In this document: positions 54,415-63,883 of the stretch, piece after piece
How positions within the stretch are numbered: the stretch's first letter is position 1
How the letters are laid out: each line of letters begins with the position of its first letter
Assembly (NCBI GenBank): GCA_020723305.1
Contig: DYJC01000009.1
Span: 1-64,000, forward strand
Length of the DNA stretch: 64,000 bases
DNA from: Desulfosudis oleivorans
GTDB taxonomy: Bacteria; Desulfobacterota; Desulfobacteria; Desulfobacterales; SURF-7
Direction of reading: 5' to 3'
Position numbers and translations under genes: made by a program
Notes under the pieces: generated by a model
Databases searched by the model: none
What the model saw: only the letters and a program-made list of their open reading frames with translations
Told to the model about the DNA's origin: nothing

Positions 54415-55191
54415 CTACTCCTCAATGTATCCTTCCACCCGGACTTTAAATTCCGGCCGCTCCTTGTTGTCTGTCTGAATAAACAGGATATCCCGATAGA
54501 TACCGATTTTTTTTCTCTTGTTCGTTGCCGTAACCAGATATTTCTTTTTATTGTCCTGAACAATCTCCTTATAGCTGTATAGGATATCGATTCCCTTTTT
54601 CGGTTTGATTCCTGTAATGGCAAACGGATACTCCTTTGCAGGTTCGATGGTGGATATTCCGCTCAATTCATTCCGGAAAGAACCTTTCAGTATGATTTTA
54701 TGGGGATCGATTTTGGCGAACTCCCGTACTGGAAGAGAAATATGGATCTGAATCTCCGGTTTTTGCGGGTCACTTGTTTGTGCGCTGATCGTCCCCTGAA
54801 TGGCCCGCCCGCCAAACTTGTCTGTCAGCATGAGCACGGAAATTTTCCCTTCCTCTCCCGGCTGAATGTTCCGGGAATAATTCTCGATAAAACTTCCGCA
54901 GCAGGCTTTTACCTTTGAGAGTTCAAGTGGTTTCTGGGAGGTATTTTTGATGATAAAATCATGCTTTACCTCATCGCCTTGCAATACAGAATCAAATGCA
55001 TATGAGCTTGGGTTTTCTTCCAGATAAGACTGGCTGTATATGGGATCAATCATAAGCCCTCTATACAGAGTGCTTTTCCTTTCCTGATTTTCGATAGACT
55101 TGTCCTTGAATCCAACCGTCAACGCCAATGAAGTAATGATCAGACCGAGCACAACACAGGATACACCCGCAATGATAATTTTTTTTCTCAT
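54415..55191 (-). CDS. DUF1573-containing exported protein
   Basis: The 258-residue protein has an N-terminal membrane/signal segment (IIIAGVSCVVLGLIITSLAL). A DUF1573 Ig-like domain follows, with the typical GDEVKHDFIIKNTS, KVKACCGSF and IQPGEEGKISV pattern. A second beta-sandwich (KPEIQIHISLPVREFAKIDP onward) follows. DUF1573 proteins are periplasmic and of unknown function. ATG 55191 is preferred over 55206 as the start. It is on the minus strand, alone. Confidence 0.82.
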   Translation of the reverse strand: MRKKIIIAGVSCVVLGLIITSLALTVGFKDKSIENQERKSTLYRGLMIDPIYSQSYLEENPSSYAFDSVLQGDEVKHDFIIKNTSQKPLELSKVKACCGSFIENYSRNIQPGEEGKISVLMLTDKFGGRAIQGTISAQTSDPQKPEIQIHISLPVREFAKIDPHKIILKGSFRNELSGISTIEPAKEYPFAITGIKPKKGIDILYSYKEIVQDNKKKYLVTATNKRKKIGIYRDILFIQTDNKERPEFKVRVEGYIEE

Positions 55192-55416
55192 AAAAACCCC
55201 TTCCATTTCCGTCTCTCCGGTTAAAAAACCAGAAGCCGGAACCCATCAAAAATGTTTGATGAACCGTAAGAAAACCCAAACCACTGTAGGTAAGGACAAA
55301 GGGATAGTCAAGAAGGTTTTTTATCCAAACAGGATTTGCACAAAACGATTTTTTGCCCTATATTCAGCAAAAAAATTTTCCGAACAACAATTGATCATCC
55401 GGAGTTAGAAAGCCAT

Positions 55417-56109
55417 ATGGCCAAAACCAAAAAATTTTATGCAGTGGCAAAAGGATTGAAACCCGGTATCTATCAAACATGGTTTGGTGCCGAAGGTGCG
55501 GAAGTTCAGGTGAAAGGAATTCAGGGAGCACGGTACAAAGGATTCTATACCCGTAAAGAAGCAGAAGAGTGGCTTGAAAAACCGGAAGTCACTTTTTCCC
55601 GCTCCGCACCCCAAAAAAATCCCATTCAATCTTCATCTGCACCGGAAGCAGATATTGAAATTTACACAGATGGCAGTGCCCTGAACAATCCTGGCCCTGG
55701 CGGATATGGTGTTGTTATCCAGCATAACGGCCGGACGATTCAGGAGTTGTCCGGAGGCTACCGGCGGACAACCAACAACCGGATGGAACTGCTGGCATGC
55801 ATCATGGGCCTCAGTTACTTCAAAGAAAAAAAATCCATTACCCTTTACAGTGATTCCAAGTATGTGATTGATGGAATCACTAAGGGATGGGCCAAAAACT
55901 GGCGGAAAAAGGGATGGAAAAAGTCTAACGGAGAAAATGCTTTGAACCCGGATCTCTGGGAAAAATTATTATCCCTGGTTGAATTTCATCATGTGGATTT
56001 CAGATGGGTAAAAGGGCATGCCGGAAATCCGGGAAATGAGCGGTGCGATATTCTGGCAAACAATGAGGCAGCCAGAACCGGATTGCCGGTTGATCAAGGG
56101 TATTCATAA
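55417..56109 (+). CDS. rnhA: Ribonuclease HI with an N-terminal hybrid-binding domain
   Basis: The 230-residue enzyme combines an N-terminal caulimovirin/RNase H hybrid-binding domain (KKFYAVAKGLKPGIYQTW, then KGFYTRKEAEEWL) with a catalytic RNase HI domain (about 75-225). The acidic residues are present: YTDGSALNNPGPGG, RMELLACIMGL, YSDSKYVIDG and NERCDILAN. It degrades RNA in RNA-DNA hybrids. The start at 55417 follows GGAG upstream of GTTAGAAAGCCAT. The domain fusion is known in eukaryotic RNase H1 and in some bacteria. Confidence 0.95.
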   Translation: MAKTKKFYAVAKGLKPGIYQTWFGAEGAEVQVKGIQGARYKGFYTRKEAEEWLEKPEVTFSRSAPQKNPIQSSSAPEADIEIYTDGSALNNPGPGGYGVVIQHNGRTIQELSGGYRRTTNNRMELLACIMGLSYFKEKKSITLYSDSKYVIDGITKGWAKNWRKKGWKKSNGENALNPDLWEKLLSLVEFHHVDFRWVKGHAGNPGNERCDILANNEAARTGLPVDQGYS

Positions 56110-56176
56110 TCGAAATATTAATTTTTCAATAGGATTGCATTGTTTCGGTAGAAGCGGGGGTGGGGGTCAAGTGAAC

Positions 56177-57310
56177 TCAAGGCAGACTGAATCTGGAAAG
56201 CCAGTTATGAGCAATTCGAATTTCAGCACCATTGGGAAATGTTTTTTCCCTTTTCAATTCTTTTGTTAGCTGGATCATTTTTACCTGTGGAAATAACTTA
56301 TGAAAAATATCAAAATTTGGACTCAGATTCCCATCCTTCCATTTCACCTCTATCATCAATGAAGGCTTATCATCCGTTGTTGTACAAAAATCAATTTCAT
56401 AACCGTCTTTGTTTTTTAAATAATAAAGCTTTTTTGTTTCTCCGAAACAATCTTCTCTAAAATGAATTTCTTTTTGCAGCGCACAGGCAACTGCATTTTC
56501 CAGTTTAATACCTGAATCACCGATGACCTGCCCTGTATCATAAAAATAAAATTTTGGCATTTTTTGAATCGCTCGAGAAATATTTCTATGAAATGGAAGA
56601 ACCTTGAAAATAACATACATATTTTCAAGTATTATCAACCAACGCTTAACAGTTTTATCTGTGCATTGAAGATCTCGAGATAAAGAACGATAGGATACCG
56701 GACTGCCTACTCTGCTTTTTAACAATTGGATCAATGTTTCTATCTGTACGATCTGTTGAACATTTTCAAGATCGATTAAATCCTGTTTTAAAATAATATC
56801 AAGATGCGATTTTTTCCAACGGTTATAAAATCGAGACGTTCCATTGAGAAATGGTTCAGGAAAGCCTCCGCAAGCCAATAGCTTATCCAGTTCATCCTCA
56901 AGGTTTTCCGGTGCTGACAAGGTTTGAATTTCCTTTAAATCCAGCGGATGCATTCTGAATTGGAAAAACCTTCCGGCTAAAGAATCACCGACTTTTTTAT
57001 ATGTATCAAGCTTGGCGCTTCCTGTAACAACCAGGCAGGGAGGTATTCCTTCTGTATCATAAACGCCTTTAAGCCATGATTTCCAATTTTTTAGCTTATG
57101 AAGTTCATCGAAAATAACCAGTTCTTTTGATCGGTCCCAGGATTTTTTCTGTAAACTCAGCCGATCCTCCATATTATCAAAGTTGAAATAATCATAATCG
57201 CTTTTCAACATTTTAGCCAATGTGGTTTTTCCGGTTTGGCGAGGTCCGGTCAGCAGAATAATTTTTTTATTCAAGTCTTCCAAAATATGTTGGGTCAGGT
57301 ATCGTTGCAT
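56177..57310 (-). CDS. ATPase with AAA_14 and DUF4143 domains (second)
   Basis: This 377-residue protein has a Walker A LTGPRQTGKTTLAKML at about 17-32, a Walker B ELVIFDELHK and the sensor LVVTGSAKL. A winged-helix-like SYRSLSRDLQCTDKTVKRWL leads into a DUF4143 region with YEIDFCTTTDDKPSLMIEVKW. It shares only the family plan with the ATPase at 359-1522. It is AT-rich compared with lnt and lies at the start of the accessory-looking right end of the window. Function is unknown. Confidence 0.9.
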   Translation of the reverse strand: MQRYLTQHILEDLNKKIILLTGPRQTGKTTLAKMLKSDYDYFNFDNMEDRLSLQKKSWDRSKELVIFDELHKLKNWKSWLKGVYDTEGIPPCLVVTGSAKLDTYKKVGDSLAGRFFQFRMHPLDLKEIQTLSAPENLEDELDKLLACGGFPEPFLNGTSRFYNRWKKSHLDIILKQDLIDLENVQQIVQIETLIQLLKSRVGSPVSYRSLSRDLQCTDKTVKRWLIILENMYVIFKVLPFHRNISRAIQKMPKFYFYDTGQVIGDSGIKLENAVACALQKEIHFREDCFGETKKLYYLKNKDGYEIDFCTTTDDKPSLMIEVKWKDGNLSPNFDIFHKLFPQVKMIQLTKELKREKTFPNGAEIRIAHNWLSRFSLP

Positions 57311-57530
57311 AACGACCATTCTGACATTAATTCCGGAATAGTCAAGACTTTTTCGGAATGCAATTCGAAAAAGTCGGACATAAGGAAGGCCCCCGTCTCA
57401 TATAGCTTCGCAAACCAACCGATGCTGAATATCAATACATCACAAATGGGGGCCTGCCGGATCTCCAACAAATTTTCCATAAAATGAGTTCTTCGTCCAT
57501 GCCTATCTGTTGGAAGCCTTTCTCTTGTCA

Positions 57531-59093
57531 TTACCTGGATGCTTTTTCCCGGTTTTGACCCAATGGATAGAAAGTTAAAGCTATCAACACCACCACAAAG
57601 GCCGTGATTGACCAGCCGAACCAGTTACCGGCATAGCTGAAAAGGGTCTGCCCGGACATCATGGGGACTTCTCCGATAAGGGTTTCTTTTGTCCATTGTC
57701 CTGTCCGTTTGTCCAGACGTCCAACTGGATCGATAATCGCGCTGATGCCGGTATTGGTGGAACGTACAAATGCCCGGCGATGCTCAATCGCGCGAAAACT
57801 CGCAGAGACAAGATGCTCCAGCGGTTCAATGGTGTCTCCATACCAGGAATCATTTGTGAGATTGACTATGGCATGAGGAAGTTCTTTTCCATCAGGGATT
57901 CCGGCAGTCATGTTCTGCCGGACCAATCGGTGAAAAAGATCTTCATAACAGATGTTGAGAGAGATCCTGTAGTTTTTAAATTGCAGTGGAGCCTTGCTTT
58001 TACCGGGCCGGAACCGGCTGGTGTACGGCAGCAGATCATACACCTTCGGGAAAATGTCGCCCAAGGGGATGTCTTCCGCAAAAGGAACCAGGAAGCGTTT
58101 ATCATACAAACCGGTTACGGCATTCTGTTCATCGGCAAGCATGGCGCTGACATAGCGCTGAATTTTACCATGATTCCTTTCAGCGGTTAGGGTTCCGAAA
58201 AGAAGCGGTTTTCCGATATTGCCGAACAAATCAGAAGGCAGCTTTTGTAGTTTACGGCTCAAAAGATAAACGGAAACAGACTCCGGCCAAATGACCAGGT
58301 CAATATCATCAACCGGTTTTTGTAAAATAGCCTCTTGCGTCATGTTGACATGAAGTTTGAGAAAACCGAGCGGATCATCATATTTCGTGGCCTCGCCCAA
58401 ACCTGCCTGAACCATCATTGTCCGGATTTTGGGTGCGGCCTTGACTTCCGCATCCATCTGTTGGATTCGGGTTGTGCCATATATCGCCGTAATCGCGATG
58501 GCTGCAAGAAAGACAGTAACCATTTTTACCGGGATTTTCCGGTGTTCCTTCAGGCTTTCCAAAACAGTATAAAAAGTCGAGTTGCACCAGATCAGCAGAA
58601 AGGATATCCCGAGAATACCTGTTATGTCGGAAATCTGGGTGATCGGGAGAAGCAGATACTGGCTTGCGCCGATATAGTTGGGGAAGATAAAAGGGTACAC
58701 ATTTTCAACAGCAGTCCAGACAAAGGGAGCTGTCCACCAGACACTCCATCCCCTAAAAAGGCGCAGCCGGCATATGGCCCAGGTGATAATCGCATAACTG
58801 AGTCCGTTGAAAGCCGCAAACAAGAACAGCCCTGCGACACTGAACACCGGAGCCAGGCGGGCAAAGGTGGTCAGCATATGGACAATCCAGTAAAACAATC
58901 CTGCATGTCCGATTGTACCGGCTGTCCAGCCCAGCAGAAAGGCCCGGCCCGGAGATACGTCTCTTATGGCCCACAGAAGAGGGACCAGAAAAAACCATTC
59001 CAGGAAAAACCGGTTATGGCCCACATAACCCGAAAACATCTGGGTTCCGGCAAGTATGCATAACAGCCAGGGAAGAAGCTTTTTCAAAGACAA
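57531..59093 (-). CDS. lnt: Apolipoprotein N-acyltransferase
   Basis: Lnt adds the third acyl chain to lipoproteins in the inner membrane. The 520-residue protein has about seven membrane segments and a periplasmic nitrilase-like domain. The catalytic Glu (VIWPESVSVYLL) and the nucleophilic Cys (LNICYEDLFHRL) are present, with the Lys expected near GLYDKRFLVPFAE. A C-terminal membrane helix follows. It starts with ATG 59093 and is followed, 23 bp upstream on the same strand, by the oxidoreductase gene. Confidence 0.95.
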   Translation of the reverse strand: MSLKKLLPWLLCILAGTQMFSGYVGHNRFFLEWFFLVPLLWAIRDVSPGRAFLLGWTAGTIGHAGLFYWIVHMLTTFARLAPVFSVAGLFLFAAFNGLSYAIITWAICRLRLFRGWSVWWTAPFVWTAVENVYPFIFPNYIGASQYLLLPITQISDITGILGISFLLIWCNSTFYTVLESLKEHRKIPVKMVTVFLAAIAITAIYGTTRIQQMDAEVKAAPKIRTMMVQAGLGEATKYDDPLGFLKLHVNMTQEAILQKPVDDIDLVIWPESVSVYLLSRKLQKLPSDLFGNIGKPLLFGTLTAERNHGKIQRYVSAMLADEQNAVTGLYDKRFLVPFAEDIPLGDIFPKVYDLLPYTSRFRPGKSKAPLQFKNYRISLNICYEDLFHRLVRQNMTAGIPDGKELPHAIVNLTNDSWYGDTIEPLEHLVSASFRAIEHRRAFVRSTNTGISAIIDPVGRLDKRTGQWTKETLIGEVPMMSGQTLFSYAGNWFGWSITAFVVVLIALTFYPLGQNREKASR

Positions 59094-59115
59094 ACCTTGT
59101 ATCCGTTATTGCTCA

Positions 59116-60093
59116 TCATTCGCGATTTTTATGTTCCAAGGTTATGACGATCTTCCCTTTGAAACGCCCTTCTCCGAAATATCGAAAAGCATCCGCGGTT
59201 TCTTCTAAAGGAAAGCATTTATCGATAACAGGCTTTAATTTGCCGGCTTCAAAAAGCGCTACCAGAAAATTCAAATCCTTATTGGCTTTATAGCCAACGA
59301 TATGCATTTTTTGCTTGCCGGATAGTTTTCTGAATAGCACAAGCTGAAGAATCCGAGAAGTTTTGCCTCCGACCGTCACATAGGTTCCATTTGGAGATAA
59401 TGCACGTTTATAATCAAATATGGAACGAGTTGTTTTCACATCAAAGATCAGATCATATTGCCGCCCATTTTTTGTAAAATCTTCTTTTGTATAATCAATT
59501 ACATGGTCTGCACCAAGGGTACGCATCATTTCCAATTTCTCTGTTCGGTCAACACCTGTTACTTCAACATCGAATAATTTTGCTATCTGAATCGCTAATG
59601 AACCCGTGCTGCCGCACCCGCCATTAATTAAAATCTTTTGTCCGGATTGAATCTGTCCAAAATCAATAAGGCCCTGTACAGCCAGGTTGCCTCCATGAGA
59701 CAGGCATGCCGCTTCCTCAAATGTCATACGCGAAGGTTTCAGAATTAATTCGTTTTCACAAGCACAAACATACTCAGCAAAAGCGCCCCAACCACCCTCT
59801 GACAGGTCGCCGAACACTTCATCTCCAACCTGAAAATGTTTTATGTTTTTTCCAACTGCTTCAACTTTTCCAGCGATGTCGCATCCATGTATTTTCATGT
59901 TTTTGGGTTTTAAAAGACCACTGAAAAAACGATATTCAAACGGCTTACCTGTCAGCATATCCCAGTCCCATGAGTTGATTGATACTGCATAAACTTTTAC
60001 TAAGACTTCATCATCCCCTGGGATCGGGTTTTGGACATTTTCCAGTCTCAGAACATCGGGTGAACCATAATTGTGATAGACAATTGCTTTCAT
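59116..60093 (-). CDS. Zinc-independent quinone-oxidoreductase-like MDR protein
   Basis: The 325-residue protein has the MDR fold without structural-zinc Cys. It begins MKAIVYHNYGSPDVLRLENV, has GDEVFGDLSEGGWGAFAEYV and the NAD(P)-binding ILINGGCGSTGSLAIQIAK, followed by GVDRTEKLEMMRTLGADHVID. It would reduce a quinone, enone or aldehyde with NADPH; the substrate is unknown. ATG 60093 is chosen because the longer frame to 60138 lacks family similarity. The gene precedes lnt. Confidence 0.9.
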   Translation of the reverse strand: MKAIVYHNYGSPDVLRLENVQNPIPGDDEVLVKVYAVSINSWDWDMLTGKPFEYRFFSGLLKPKNMKIHGCDIAGKVEAVGKNIKHFQVGDEVFGDLSEGGWGAFAEYVCACENELILKPSRMTFEEAACLSHGGNLAVQGLIDFGQIQSGQKILINGGCGSTGSLAIQIAKLFDVEVTGVDRTEKLEMMRTLGADHVIDYTKEDFTKNGRQYDLIFDVKTTRSIFDYKRALSPNGTYVTVGGKTSRILQLVLFRKLSGKQKMHIVGYKANKDLNFLVALFEAGKLKPVIDKCFPLEETADAFRYFGEGRFKGKIVITLEHKNRE

Positions 60094-60220
60094 GATGATT
60101 CTTCCAAGATCACATGGATTCCCTTTATTTGCTTCCATTCAGCGATGACCATATTTCTATTGAATTACAGATATCATTAAAAAATGGATATAGCCATAGT
60201 CGCCTCTCCATGCTTGCATG

Positions 60221-60418
60221 TCAGGGGAATATTTTTATCTTTCGCTTGATAGATAATTTCCGGATACCATTCGTGGATAGTGCGCTCCTGGGAAGAAGGC
60301 CGCTCTGAATCTGTGTTTTTCCATCCAGCTCTTGCAAAAGATTCTCAAAGCCTTTTTTCTTGAATGCTCGATGGTCAAGATTCAGCTTCACTCCGTTTTT
60401 TAGCATTATGCAGGTCAT
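60221..60418 (-). CDS. Small hypothetical protein
   Basis: This 65-residue reading frame begins TCIMLKNGVKLNLDHRAF and is basic at its C-terminus. A strong GCGAGGAGAATAAAA ribosome-binding region precedes the ATG, which is its main support. I recognise no family and the frame may be the 5' part of a broken gene. It lies between the oxidoreductase gene and the ParDE module. Confidence 0.35.
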   Translation of the reverse strand: MTCIMLKNGVKLNLDHRAFKKKGFENLLQELDGKTQIQSGLLPRSALSTNGIRKLSIKRKIKIFP

Positions 60419-60534
60419 TTTTATTCTCCTCGCTTTTTATTGATGTTCGATCTACCGACCTCAGTGAGTGGTTTTCAAGAAATTAAAGTTAGGTTGCATA
60501 TAGTTGTATGCGTATTGATCCTCATTGAGCATAT

Positions 60535-60834
60535 TCAACTATCAGATAGATGACTTTCAACATCCATACGGTCATACAAAATGCGGATGATTTCTACGTA
60601 AGGACTGCTCTGTCTATAAAAAATCAGATGGCGACCAACATGATACTTTTGATAACCAGGCTTGATATAATCACAAACTATTCCTATCTGAGGTTCTTTT
60701 GCAATTAAGTGGAAGCTGTCATCCAACCGAGAGAGATATAAGTTTCGTTGATCTCGACCCCAATTTTTTTGAGTATATCGGCCTATATTTTTGATATCCT
60801 CTATGGCTTTTTTAGTAAGCCGGAAAGATGGCAT
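60535..60834 (-). CDS. parE: ParE-family toxin
   Basis: The 99-residue toxin has the ParE pattern: LTKKAIEDIKNIGRYTQKNWG at the start, YLSRLDDSFHLIAKEPQIG in the middle and the closing HLIFYRQSSPYVEIIRILYDRMD. ParE toxins poison DNA gyrase. The ATG overlaps the antitoxin stop by one base. Confidence 0.93.
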   Translation of the reverse strand: MPSFRLTKKAIEDIKNIGRYTQKNWGRDQRNLYLSRLDDSFHLIAKEPQIGIVCDYIKPGYQKYHVGRHLIFYRQSSPYVEIIRILYDRMDVESHLSDS

Positions 60835-61079
60835 TAATTGCTGCCTTCATCATTGTCAAGTTCTTGAATGATTCCGCTCAATGAATATTCACCATAACCG
60901 CTATTCTCACCCTCTTTTAAAGCTCGGCGTAATGCCGTCAGTTTAATTTCTTTCTCTTCAAGAAGCCGTAATCCGGCTCTAATCGCTTCACTAGCAGAAG
61001 AAAACCGACCGTTTTTTATTTGCTGGGTGATAAACATCTCAAAATGTTTACCAAGCGTTACACTTGTATTTTTTTGCAT
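60834..61079 (-). CDS. parD: ParD-family antitoxin
   Basis: The 81-residue antitoxin has an N-terminal ribbon-helix-helix (TSVTLGKHFEMFITQQIKNGRFSSASEAIRAGLRLLEE, residues ~5-42) and an acidic tail. AAGGG lies about 7 bases before the ATG and directly abuts the third MITE-like repeat, so that element separates the gene from any promoter further out. It is expected to repress its own operon. Confidence 0.93.
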   Translation of the reverse strand: MQKNTSVTLGKHFEMFITQQIKNGRFSSASEAIRAGLRLLEEKEIKLTALRRALKEGENSGYGEYSLSGIIQELDNDEGSN

Positions 61080-61091
61080 TTGAATACCCTT

Positions 61092-61233
61092 GAGTCAATT
61101 TCAAAAGTCTGTTTTGTAGTTCCGGCGAAAACTAGACACGCAGTGAAGCGTAGCGCTATCCAGTATTTTCGGCTCTTTTCTGGGCACTGACCTTCGCCGG
61201 TGTGACGCTTTTTAATCGTTTTAAAATTGGCTC
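61092..61233. repeat. MITE-like inverted-repeat element, copy 3
   Basis: This 142-bp copy has inverted ends (GAGTCAATTTCAAAA and the complement of GAGCCAATTTTAAAA) and the same inner blocks as copy 1 (CCGGCGAAAACTA, CAGTATTTTCGGCTCTTTTC, GACCTTCGCCGGTGTGACGC). It begins 13 bp upstream of the parD start, so it may supply or displace the promoter of that module. Confidence 0.85.
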
Positions 61234-61420
61234 CCTTATAAAATATTTTGATAATACCTAAATATATTATTTATTGGTATCTGTCAATTTTTTCAAATAA
61301 TTTATGCAAGAAAAGGGAATTGTAGTTTTTTTCAAGCTGCGACCTCATGCATATAACATGATGAGAGGCATTGGGTATTTCATTCACCGAGGTCAGGTTT
61401 TCAAACTGTTTCAAAGCACC
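61234..61420. other. Short AT-rich spacer
   Basis: Nothing recognisable apart from AT-rich sequence between the repeat and the integrase remnant. Confidence 0.4.
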
Positions 61421-62340
61421 TCACTTGCCCAGAAGATCAACACCTGACGTAAGCAATCTTTTGAACACTGCATCTGCAATTTCATTGGCATCCGATTGCA
61501 TGTTCTGCTGTGGTGTTCCCAATCCGAGTATGATTTCCCCCTGACGCTGGCATGCAACTTCTCCATAGCTCAAAAAAGTTGTCAAAACTTTCTCATGCCC
61601 GAGGTTCTGGCTCCATGCTTTGAACTGTTCAGGGGTTTTACAGATATCTTGGCCGAGCCGGACAAGAGTATTCCGGAAGCTATGCGGATTGAAATATGGT
61701 AAACCAGCATGGACAAAAGCTTCATGAAATATTGTACGAATGGGTGTGGCAGTCCTCCAGTGATCCCTTGCCAGTCCTGTTGCTTCAAATTGACGAGTAG
61801 CTCCCAGGCCAATGCTTGTCGCCGGGAAGAGCGAATCATCATTGCCTTAGAGTTTCTCATCCCGGAGATATGACACCCACTCCGCTACAATTCCACGAAT
61901 TTCCTCGCCCACCGGAAAAAAGAACGTGTTGAATGTTTTGCTGAATTTTGTTTTCACTTCGTGTGCATCCTGATTGATACTGCCAACAATTATATCAACA
62001 TGCTTCAACTTCATTGAGGCAATTGCACTGTCCCGTGCACCAGTCAGAATTGTGAATGCGATGAGAGCCCTATTTCGACGCTCTATATCTGTTCCGGCCG
62101 GCATCGTATTGATGACATGCTTGATCTGTTCTAAAGTCGGTGACTTTTGTTCCCGACGGGCTGTAGCGACGCGGGTGTCCTTGTCAGACAAATTGAAATA
62201 CTCGGCATCAGAATACTGAATTCGCGACTTGTAGCTTGGCCGCCATGCCAGCCCATTGAAAAAATCGTTTGAGCTGCGTGAGTGTCGAATGCAGTGTCGC
62301 CTTACTCAATTTCTCCCCGGATTGATGCCCCTTCTGTTCG
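61421..62340 (-). pseudogene. Broken tyrosine recombinase (integrase)
   Basis: The minus strand encodes the catalytic part of a phage-type integrase. RNRALIAFTILTGARDSAIASMKL holds the first Arg, NPHSFRNTLVRLGQ holds the His/Arg box, and TTFLSYGEVACQ holds the nucleophile Tyr. The frame is interrupted by an in-frame TAA at 61847-61849, after YLRDEKL, and by a frameshift at a run of six T near 62256-62262. The C-terminus is otherwise intact and ends at 61421. The 5' end is joined to an unrelated remnant. It marks a degraded integrated element. Confidence 0.88.
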
Positions 62341-62816
62341 GCAAGTTGTTGGATACTGGCCTCGTCCACTGCTGCCGGTTAATGTGGAAAGTTTTTGCGT
62401 TTACGCCAGTGCGTCATGGTATCCGCGTGGTAGAAGCGAATCGATCCCTTCCAAAAAGCACTCCTATCCAGTTAGGTGACCATCACCCGCTCATAATGGT
62501 TGGGAAGTGCGGACATCATCCCAATAAAAGATGTAAGTTCATCCGGGGTTTCCCGCATCTGCCATATAGCCTCGTCAATAATAGCCCGGAAGCCCTTTTC
62601 GCAGCTCATCTCGAAGATATCCCGAAACTCCGTATCCATCTTATTGCGTCGCGAGTCCGGCAGGGTCAGCCAGGCTTTAAAAAGCGCATCCGGCTTACTT
62701 TCCTTCATGGCGGCAAAATCCATATTGCCAAACAATTCCCGCCCCTGAAAGTATCGGGCAAGCAAGGCATTAGGCATCTGTCGGAAAAAAGCTTTTGATG
62801 AATAATTCCGGGTCAT
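62341..62816 (-). pseudogene. Interrupted hypothetical element-associated protein
   Basis: From ATG 62816 the frame runs 114 codons (MTRNYSSKAFFRQMPN..., ending NHYERVMVT) to a TAA. It then continues in the same frame through another TAA (after KRKNFPH) to about 62341, where it meets integrase sequence. Two in-frame stops and the abrupt junction indicate decay and deletion. I recognise it only as a type often found beside integrases and RhuM-like genes. Its N-terminal part may still be translated as a 114-residue peptide. Confidence 0.7.
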
Positions 62817-62845
62817 GATTTTCCCTCACAAGCAGGTTTTAAAAT

Positions 62846-63883
62846 TTATTTTTTATCACGCTTTTCAAGCAATTTTTTTTCTAATTGTTCCAGCTCTCGT
62901 AAATCTTCCTCGTCGGCAGCCCGCGCCTCGACTGTTTTTCGTTTTTTATTAAACGCTTCGTACCGGTCTTCGGCAATTATTTTGGCAACTTCCGCTTTCA
63001 CTTTCCCGGCATGAGTCAGTAACTCCTGTTCATTGAATTTCAGAAAGGCATCGAGTTTGTCGGACCACTGTTTCATGGAAACGGTTTTTCTTTGCCGGGC
63101 CTGTCTTTCGGCATAATCCAGATACATGGTCACAATTTCATTCAGGTCTTTTATTTCATCCGCTTTCAGGTAATTCTTGGCAATACTCACATCATATTTT
63201 CTGACGATGGAACCACGCCATGCGGTAAGCCCCATATTGGGTTTGTCCGGGTTGCTGCGGGATTCGATAATTTCAGCCGCAGTTTTGCCGGTAACGGCCC
63301 AGAGCATTTTATTTTGCACCTTCTTGAAAAAAGCCTGCGCCTGTTCTGAAGTTTTATCGTAATCTATAGCAGTAGAGTAAATATCACAAATTTTCTGGTA
63401 GAACCGCTTTTCCGATGCCCTGATGTCACGGATACGTTCCAGCCATTCATCAAAGTAATCCCACCGGTCTGCCTGTTTCAGGCGGTCATCATTCATGGCA
63501 AAACCTTTGATGATGTATTCTTTGAGAATATGGGTGGCCCAGACCCTGAATTGCGTCGCTCGTTTGGAATTGACCCGGTAGCCCACAGCGATAATAGCAT
63601 CGAGGTTGTAGTATTTTACCTGCTTTTTCTGGGTTTTCCCTTCAATGGCCCCGTGGGCAGTGGTATGTTCCAAAATGGAACTTACCACTTGCTCATCCAG
63701 CTCTCTGCTTTCAAAAATGTTTTTCAGGTGCTTTGTGATGGCGGGCCGTTTCACATCAAAGAGTTCCGCCATCTGTGCCTGGGTCAACCAGATGGTTTCT
63801 TCCAGTAAAACAGTGTCGATTTTGATCGCACCGTCATCGGTTTTGTAGAGGATGATCTCGGATTTATCGGATGATCGCGTCAC
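62846..63883 (-). CDS. RhuM family protein
   Basis: This 345-residue protein has the RhuM core: IWLTQAQMAELFDVKRPAITKHLKNIF near the start, KQVKYYNLDAIIAVGYRVNS, and FRVWATHILKEYIIKGFAMND. A helical C-terminal region ends in a basic, coiled-coil-like tail. RhuM genes commonly sit inside type I restriction-modification loci and on genomic islands; biochemical function is unknown. The GTG start overlaps the upstream stop as GTGA. It lies beside the partial restriction-modification gene and the integrase remnant. Confidence 0.92.
   Translation of the reverse strand: MTRSSDKSEIILYKTDDGAIKIDTVLLEETIWLTQAQMAELFDVKRPAITKHLKNIFESRELDEQVVSSILEHTTAHGAIEGKTQKKQVKYYNLDAIIAVGYRVNSKRATQFRVWATHILKEYIIKGFAMNDDRLKQADRWDYFDEWLERIRDIRASEKRFYQKICDIYSTAIDYDKTSEQAQAFFKKVQNKMLWAVTGKTAAEIIESRSNPDKPNMGLTAWRGSIVRKYDVSIAKNYLKADEIKDLNEIVTMYLDYAERQARQRKTVSMKQWSDKLDAFLKFNEQELLTHAGKVKAEVAKIIAEDRYEAFNKKRKTVEARAADEEDLRELEQLEKKLLEKRDKK

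Noticed and set aside
57295-57531. A 78-residue minus-strand frame between lnt and the DUF4143 ATPase
   Set aside because: It overlaps the ATPase start region, lacks family similarity and has no clear ribosome-binding site, though a small gene cannot be excluded.
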